14,995 nucleotides of DNA from DASSUC01 sp035649895 (GTDB lineage Bacteria > Actinomycetota > Actinomycetes > Mycobacteriales > Micromonosporaceae), in the NCBI GenBank assembly GCA_035649895.1, contig DASRIS010000117.1:1-14995 (forward strand), given 5' to 3'. A program made the position numbers and the translations under genes. Below the pieces are notes generated by a model that made no database searches, had not been told where the DNA came from, and saw nothing but the letters and a program-made list of their open reading frames with translations. Shown piece after piece: positions 12,739 through 14,995 of the stretch (positions are counted from its first letter, which is position 1; each line of letters begins with the position of its first letter).

Positions 12739-12868
12739 CTGCTGAGCGGGCCTGGCTGGTTGAGCGGCCCGGCTGGTGTTGAGCGGCCCGGCTGGTTGAG
12801 CGGCCCGGCTGGTGTTGAGCGGACCGGCTGGTTGAGCGGGTCCGGCCTGGCTGGTTGAGCGGGCTCGG
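12739..12868. repeat. Tandem array of alternating 17/19-bp units (36-bp higher-order repeat)
   Basis: Seven units start at 12739, 12756, 12773, 12792, 12809, 12828 and 12851, each with CTGGT(GT)TGAGCGG (the first unit is CTGCTGAGCGG). In the middle, 17-nt and 19-nt units alternate, the longer having an extra GT, so the effective period is 36 bp. The array fills the gap between the whiB-like and hydrolase genes. Its core resembles CTGGTCGAGGCGG of the 32-bp array at 8755. Confidence 0.92.
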
Positions 12869-12904
12869 ACCCGCCGGGCGGGCCGGGGCGGCGAAGATTG
12901 TCGG

Positions 12905-13516
12905 GTGACGCTGATCGAGACCGCGTACGGACCAGCCCGGGTAGTCGTGGCCGTGCCGGCCGGCAGGCCGGTGAGCCTGCTGGTGCTCGGCCACGGCGCG
13001 GGTGGTGACGTGGAAGCGCCCGACCTGGTCGCGGTGGCGGACGCCGCCCTGGACGCCGGTGCCGTGGTGGCCCGGGTCACCCAGCCGTACCGGGTGGCCG
13101 GGCGGCGGACCCCGGCGCCCGCCGCGCAGCTGGACTCCGCGTGGACCGCGGCAGTCGCCGAGCTGCGGGGCGCCGGCCGGCCAGGCGCTGACCAGCCGCT
13201 CATCGTCGGCGGCCGGTCGAGCGGCGCCCGGGTCGCCTGCCGGACCGCGGGCCCGCTCGGCGCGGTGGGGGTGGTGGCGTTGGCGTTCCCGCTGCACCCG
13301 CCTGGCCGCCCGGACCGGTCCCGGGCCGGCGAGCTGGCCACCGGCGTACCGACGCTGGTCGTCAACGGGGCCGCCGACCCGTTCGGGGTACCAATCGCGG
13401 GCGGCCATGTCGAGGTGTGCGTACGCCCGGGCGAGCGCCATGACCTGCGCCGCGACCCGGCGGCGGTGGGTGCGGTCGTGGTCGGGTGGCTGCGCCGGCA
13501 CGGTTGGGCAAGCTGA
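12905..13516 (+). CDS. Small alpha/beta-hydrolase (KANL3/Tex30- or dienelactone-hydrolase-like)
   Basis: The protein has 203 residues, with the compact core of an alpha/beta hydrolase. An early strand, LLVLGHGAGGD (25-35), gives the oxyanion region. The nucleophile elbow is G103-R-S105-S-G107, the acid is likely D158 (NGAADPFG), and the histidine is H179 (GERHDLRR), completing a Ser-Asp-His triad. No signal peptide is present, so it is cytoplasmic. Similar short proteins are annotated as alpha/beta hydrolase of the Tex30/KANL3 group; the substrate is unknown. The GTG start at 12905 begins right before the first strand and has no Shine-Dalgarno, so it may be leaderless. It lies 36 nt after a tandem repeat and appears to be a single-gene unit. 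Confidence 0.85.
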   Translation: MTLIETAYGPARVVVAVPAGRPVSLLVLGHGAGGDVEAPDLVAVADAALDAGAVVARVTQPYRVAGRRTPAPAAQLDSAWTAAVAELRGAGRPGADQPLIVGGRSSGARVACRTAGPLGAVGVVALAFPLHPPGRPDRSRAGELATGVPTLVVNGAADPFGVPIAGGHVEVCVRPGERHDLRRDPAAVGAVVVGWLRRHGWAS

Positions 13517-13772
13517 GCCGTCACCGCGGCAGCGGTGCGTCGTTGAGCCACCCGAACCCGGCACCCCACCACGGTCCCGGGTCCGCACCCGCCCTCCCAG
13601 GCCCTACTGGCCCCGGGCCCGGCGCCAGGCGCTCCCGCCGCCCTGCGCCGCCAAGCCCGGGGCCAGGGTAGGTCTCCACCTGGCACAGCGCCGCTGCCCT
13701 GCCCCAACAGGTGCCGTACCGCCTGACGCCCCCGCGCGACCTGCCCGCCGGCGACGGCCACACCCGGCGTAC
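13517..13772. other. Intergenic region between hydrolase and SigR promoter
   Basis: No supported gene lies here, although the frame of sigR happens to stay open through it, as often occurs at this GC content. A small hairpin, CACCGC-GGCA-GCGGTG (13522-13537), just after the hydrolase stop could be a weak terminator. Confidence 0.45.
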
Positions 13773-13802
13773 GGAATTCGCCCGCCACCACCCGGCGTTG
13801 CA
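13773..13802 (+). promoter_or_regulatory. SigR-type (thiol-stress) promoter of sigR-rsrA
   Basis: GGAAT (13773-13777), 19 nt, then GTTG (13797-13800). This matches the SigR/SigH consensus GGAAT-N18/19-GTT of Streptomyces and Mycobacterium. The predicted start is about 13806-13810, just before a GGAGG-GTG translation start in frame with sigR. It fits positive autoregulation of the sigR-rsrA operon under disulfide stress. Confidence 0.78.
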
Positions 13803-13820
13803 CCGGCCGGAGGCCGTCTG

Positions 13821-14054
13821 GTGAGCTCGGACGGCCGAGCGGGGAGGGGCGGTCCGTTGAGCACAGCGACCCAGTGCTGGGTACGCGCTGACAGCCAGGT
13901 CCAGCATGTCCAGAGAGTGCGCAGGCTCCTGGCCGGGCCACCGTGGCCGGCCAGGTATGCGCAGGAGTGGGCACCCGGGCAAGGCGTATCCTCGGCGGAA
14001 CAGCCGCGGCCGGTTCGGCCGCCCGCCCGGACGAAGTCGAGAGTGGATGGCCGA
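13821..14054 (+). other. Predicted N-terminal extension of SigR (sigma-R'-like isoform)
   Basis: GTG 13821 is preceded by GGAGG (13809-13813) at 7 nt and reads without a stop into sigR, adding 78 residues and giving a 292-residue form. The extension is basic and Gln/Arg/Pro-rich, with one Cys (TQCW) and no known domain. In S. coelicolor an extended, unstable SigR isoform is made from the SigR-dependent promoter; the same promoter-plus-start geometry is seen here. Direct evidence for translation is lacking. Confidence 0.55.
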
Positions 14055-14699
14055 GTGAGCCGAGCCGAGAGGCCTGACGAGCGGCGCGACCGCTTTGCGC
14101 GGGACGCGCTGCCCTTCCTCGACCAGCTCTACGCGGCCGGCCTGCGGATGACCCGCAACCCGGCCGACGCCGAGGACCTGGTGCAGGAGACCTTCCTGAA
14201 GGCCTTCGCCGCGTTCCACCAGTTCGAGGAGGGCACCAACCTCAAGGCGTGGCTGTACCGCATCCTCACCAACACGTACATCAACTCGTACCGCAAGCGG
14301 CAGCGCCAGCCGATCCAGGCCCCGACCGAGGAGATCGCGGACTGGCAGCTCGCCGAGGCGGAGTCCCACACGTCGAGCGGGCTGAAGTCCGCCGAGACCG
14401 AGGCCTTGGAGCGGCTGCCCGACTCCGACATCAAGGACGCGCTCCAGCGGCTGCCCGAGGACTTCCGGCTCGCGGTCTACCTCGCTGACGTCGAGGGCTT
14501 CTCGTACAAGGAGATCGCGGACATCATGGGTACGCCGATCGGCACGGTGATGTCCCGGCTGCACCGCGGCCGACGGAACCTACGCCGGCTCCTGGAGGGT
14601 TACGCTGCTGATCGAGGCTTCGCCCGAGGCCCGTCAGCCGATGACGAGCCCGGGGCCGCCGAGCATCCGGCGCCGATGCCGGCCCAGCAGGAGGTGTAG
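14055..14699 (+). CDS. sigR: ECF sigma factor SigR (thiol-oxidative stress)
   Basis: The short form has 214 residues. Sigma region 2 (about 12-83) is nearly diagnostic: ALPFLDQLYAAGLRMTRN, ADAEDLVQETFLKAFAAFHQF, then GTNLKAWLYRILTNTYINSY. Region 4 (about 122-183) has LPDSDIKDALQRLPEDFRLAVYL, GFSYKEIADIMGTPIGT and VMSRLHRGRRNLRRLL. These match SigR/SigH, which directs thioredoxin, mycothiol and protein-quality genes and is held by RsrA until disulfide stress. GTG 14055 is chosen because it begins just before the conserved region; GTG 14043 and the strong GTG 13821 are in-frame alternatives, and the two short starts have weak ribosome sites. rsrA follows 3 nt after the stop. The C-terminal tail (about 190-214) is Pro/Ala-rich and not conserved. 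Confidence 0.95.
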   Translation: MSRAERPDERRDRFARDALPFLDQLYAAGLRMTRNPADAEDLVQETFLKAFAAFHQFEEGTNLKAWLYRILTNTYINSYRKRQRQPIQAPTEEIADWQLAEAESHTSSGLKSAETEALERLPDSDIKDALQRLPEDFRLAVYLADVEGFSYKEIADIMGTPIGTVMSRLHRGRRNLRRLLEGYAADRGFARGPSADDEPGAAEHPAPMPAQQEV

Positions 14700-14702
14700 G
14701 CG

Positions 14703-14987
14703 GTGAGCTGTGGGGATCCTCACGAGACAGACTGCCGTGAGGTGCTCGCCGAGGTCTACCTCTACCTCGACCTGGAGTGCGCGGACGAGCGCCGGCAGCT
14801 GATCCGCCGGCACCTGGACGAGTGCTCACCCTGCCTGCGCGAGTACGGCATCGAGCAGGAGGTCAAGGCCCTCGTCGCCCGCTGCTGCGGCGCCGAGACG
14901 GCCCCGGTCGAGCTGCGTGAGCGCCTGCGGTCAAAGCTGTCCCAGCTCGTCTTCGAAGCGAGCACGCGCGAGTACCTGCCCGACTGA
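14703..14987 (+). CDS. rsrA: Zinc-binding anti-sigma factor RsrA
   Basis: The protein has 94 residues. It carries the ZAS signature H37-x3-C41-x2-C44, plus C11 and the C61-C62 pair, at exactly the residue numbers known for S. coelicolor RsrA. C11, H37, C41 and C44 are the established redox/zinc centre: oxidation forms a disulfide, zinc is lost and SigR is freed. There are further cysteines at positions 3 and 26. The GTG start has GGAGG 8 nt upstream, within the last codons of sigR, so the two are translationally linked. The tail (LRERLRSKLSQLVFEAS) is helical. It is complete within the window. Confidence 0.95.
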   Translation: MSCGDPHETDCREVLAEVYLYLDLECADERRQLIRRHLDECSPCLREYGIEQEVKALVARCCGAETAPVELRERLRSKLSQLVFEASTREYLPD

Positions 14988-14995
14988 TGGGCGGC

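Noticed and set aside
12739..12868. CRISPR-like array.
   Set aside because: Units are directly contiguous, with no unique spacers, and no cas genes are present. The same applies to the arrays at 2081 and 8755.
13002..13820. Long extension of the sigR frame back into the hydrolase gene.
   Set aside because: It overlaps the real hydrolase in another frame and is Arg/Pro/Trp-rich noise. Only the part from GTG 13821 has a ribosome site and promoter.
13994..14016. GGAAC...GTT upstream of sigR as a second SigR-type promoter.
   Set aside because: The spacer is only about 11 nt, far from the 18-19 nt required. The GGAAT-N19-GTT at 13773 is the better match.

Overview
The window is high-GC DNA with a strong third-position G/C bias, GTG/TTG (and probably CTG) starts and few T-tracts. 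It encodes a WhiB-like regulator, the SigR/RsrA thiol-stress pair and an actinobacterial-type AroA, which together indicate an actinomycete. The family is probably Micromonosporaceae; that is my inference from gene style, not a sequence match.

Layout, left to right. (1) 1-260, minus: N-terminal part of a DUF222/13E12-type protein running off the left edge, with a good leaderless promoter. (2) About 490 bp with no supported gene. (3) 750-1220, plus: SRPBCC protein, then a strong hairpin. (4) 1512-1940, minus: cold-shock-domain protein with a C-terminal extension and a TTG start. (5) A 22-bp tandem repeat, then a STAS anti-anti-sigma protein and a GAF-SpoIIE (PP2C) phosphatase on plus, ending in a strong terminator. 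(6) 8143 down to 4483, minus: a probable four-gene operon of histidinol-phosphatase, DMT-like membrane protein, OmpR-type response regulator and histidine kinase. (7) 8184-8720, plus: a wHTH-DUF2087 protein divergent from hisN. (8) 9838-8852 and 11171-9900, minus: rsgA and aroA. (9) 11304-12092, plus: SRAP/YedK-type abasic-site protein divergent from aroA. (10) 12292-12720, plus: WhiB-like factor. (11) 12905-13516, plus: small alpha/beta hydrolase. (12) 13773-14987, plus: SigR promoter, sigR and rsrA.

The aroA-rsgA-SRAP-whiB-sigR-rsrA neighbourhood resembles, from memory, the arrangement around sigH, aroA and whiB1 in Mycobacterium, and sigR/aroA/rsgA/hisN in Streptomyces. Functionally the window combines core metabolism (aroA, hisN), ribosome assembly (rsgA), DNA repair (SRAP) and several regulatory switches: SigR-RsrA, STAS-PP2C, the two-component pair, Wbl and CSD.

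The most interesting observations are as follows. A near-perfect SigR-type promoter lies upstream of sigR and is followed by GGAGG-N7-GTG in frame with sigR, predicting an N-terminally extended isoform. rsgA and the histidine kinase appear to start at CTG. The AroA active-site loop carries Ala where Asn is expected. Tandem duplications are scattered through the window, both between genes (22, 32 and about 36 bp) and in frame inside genes (18 bp in the PP2C, 30 bp in the SRAP protein). The 32-bp array supplies the last codons and stop of rsgA.
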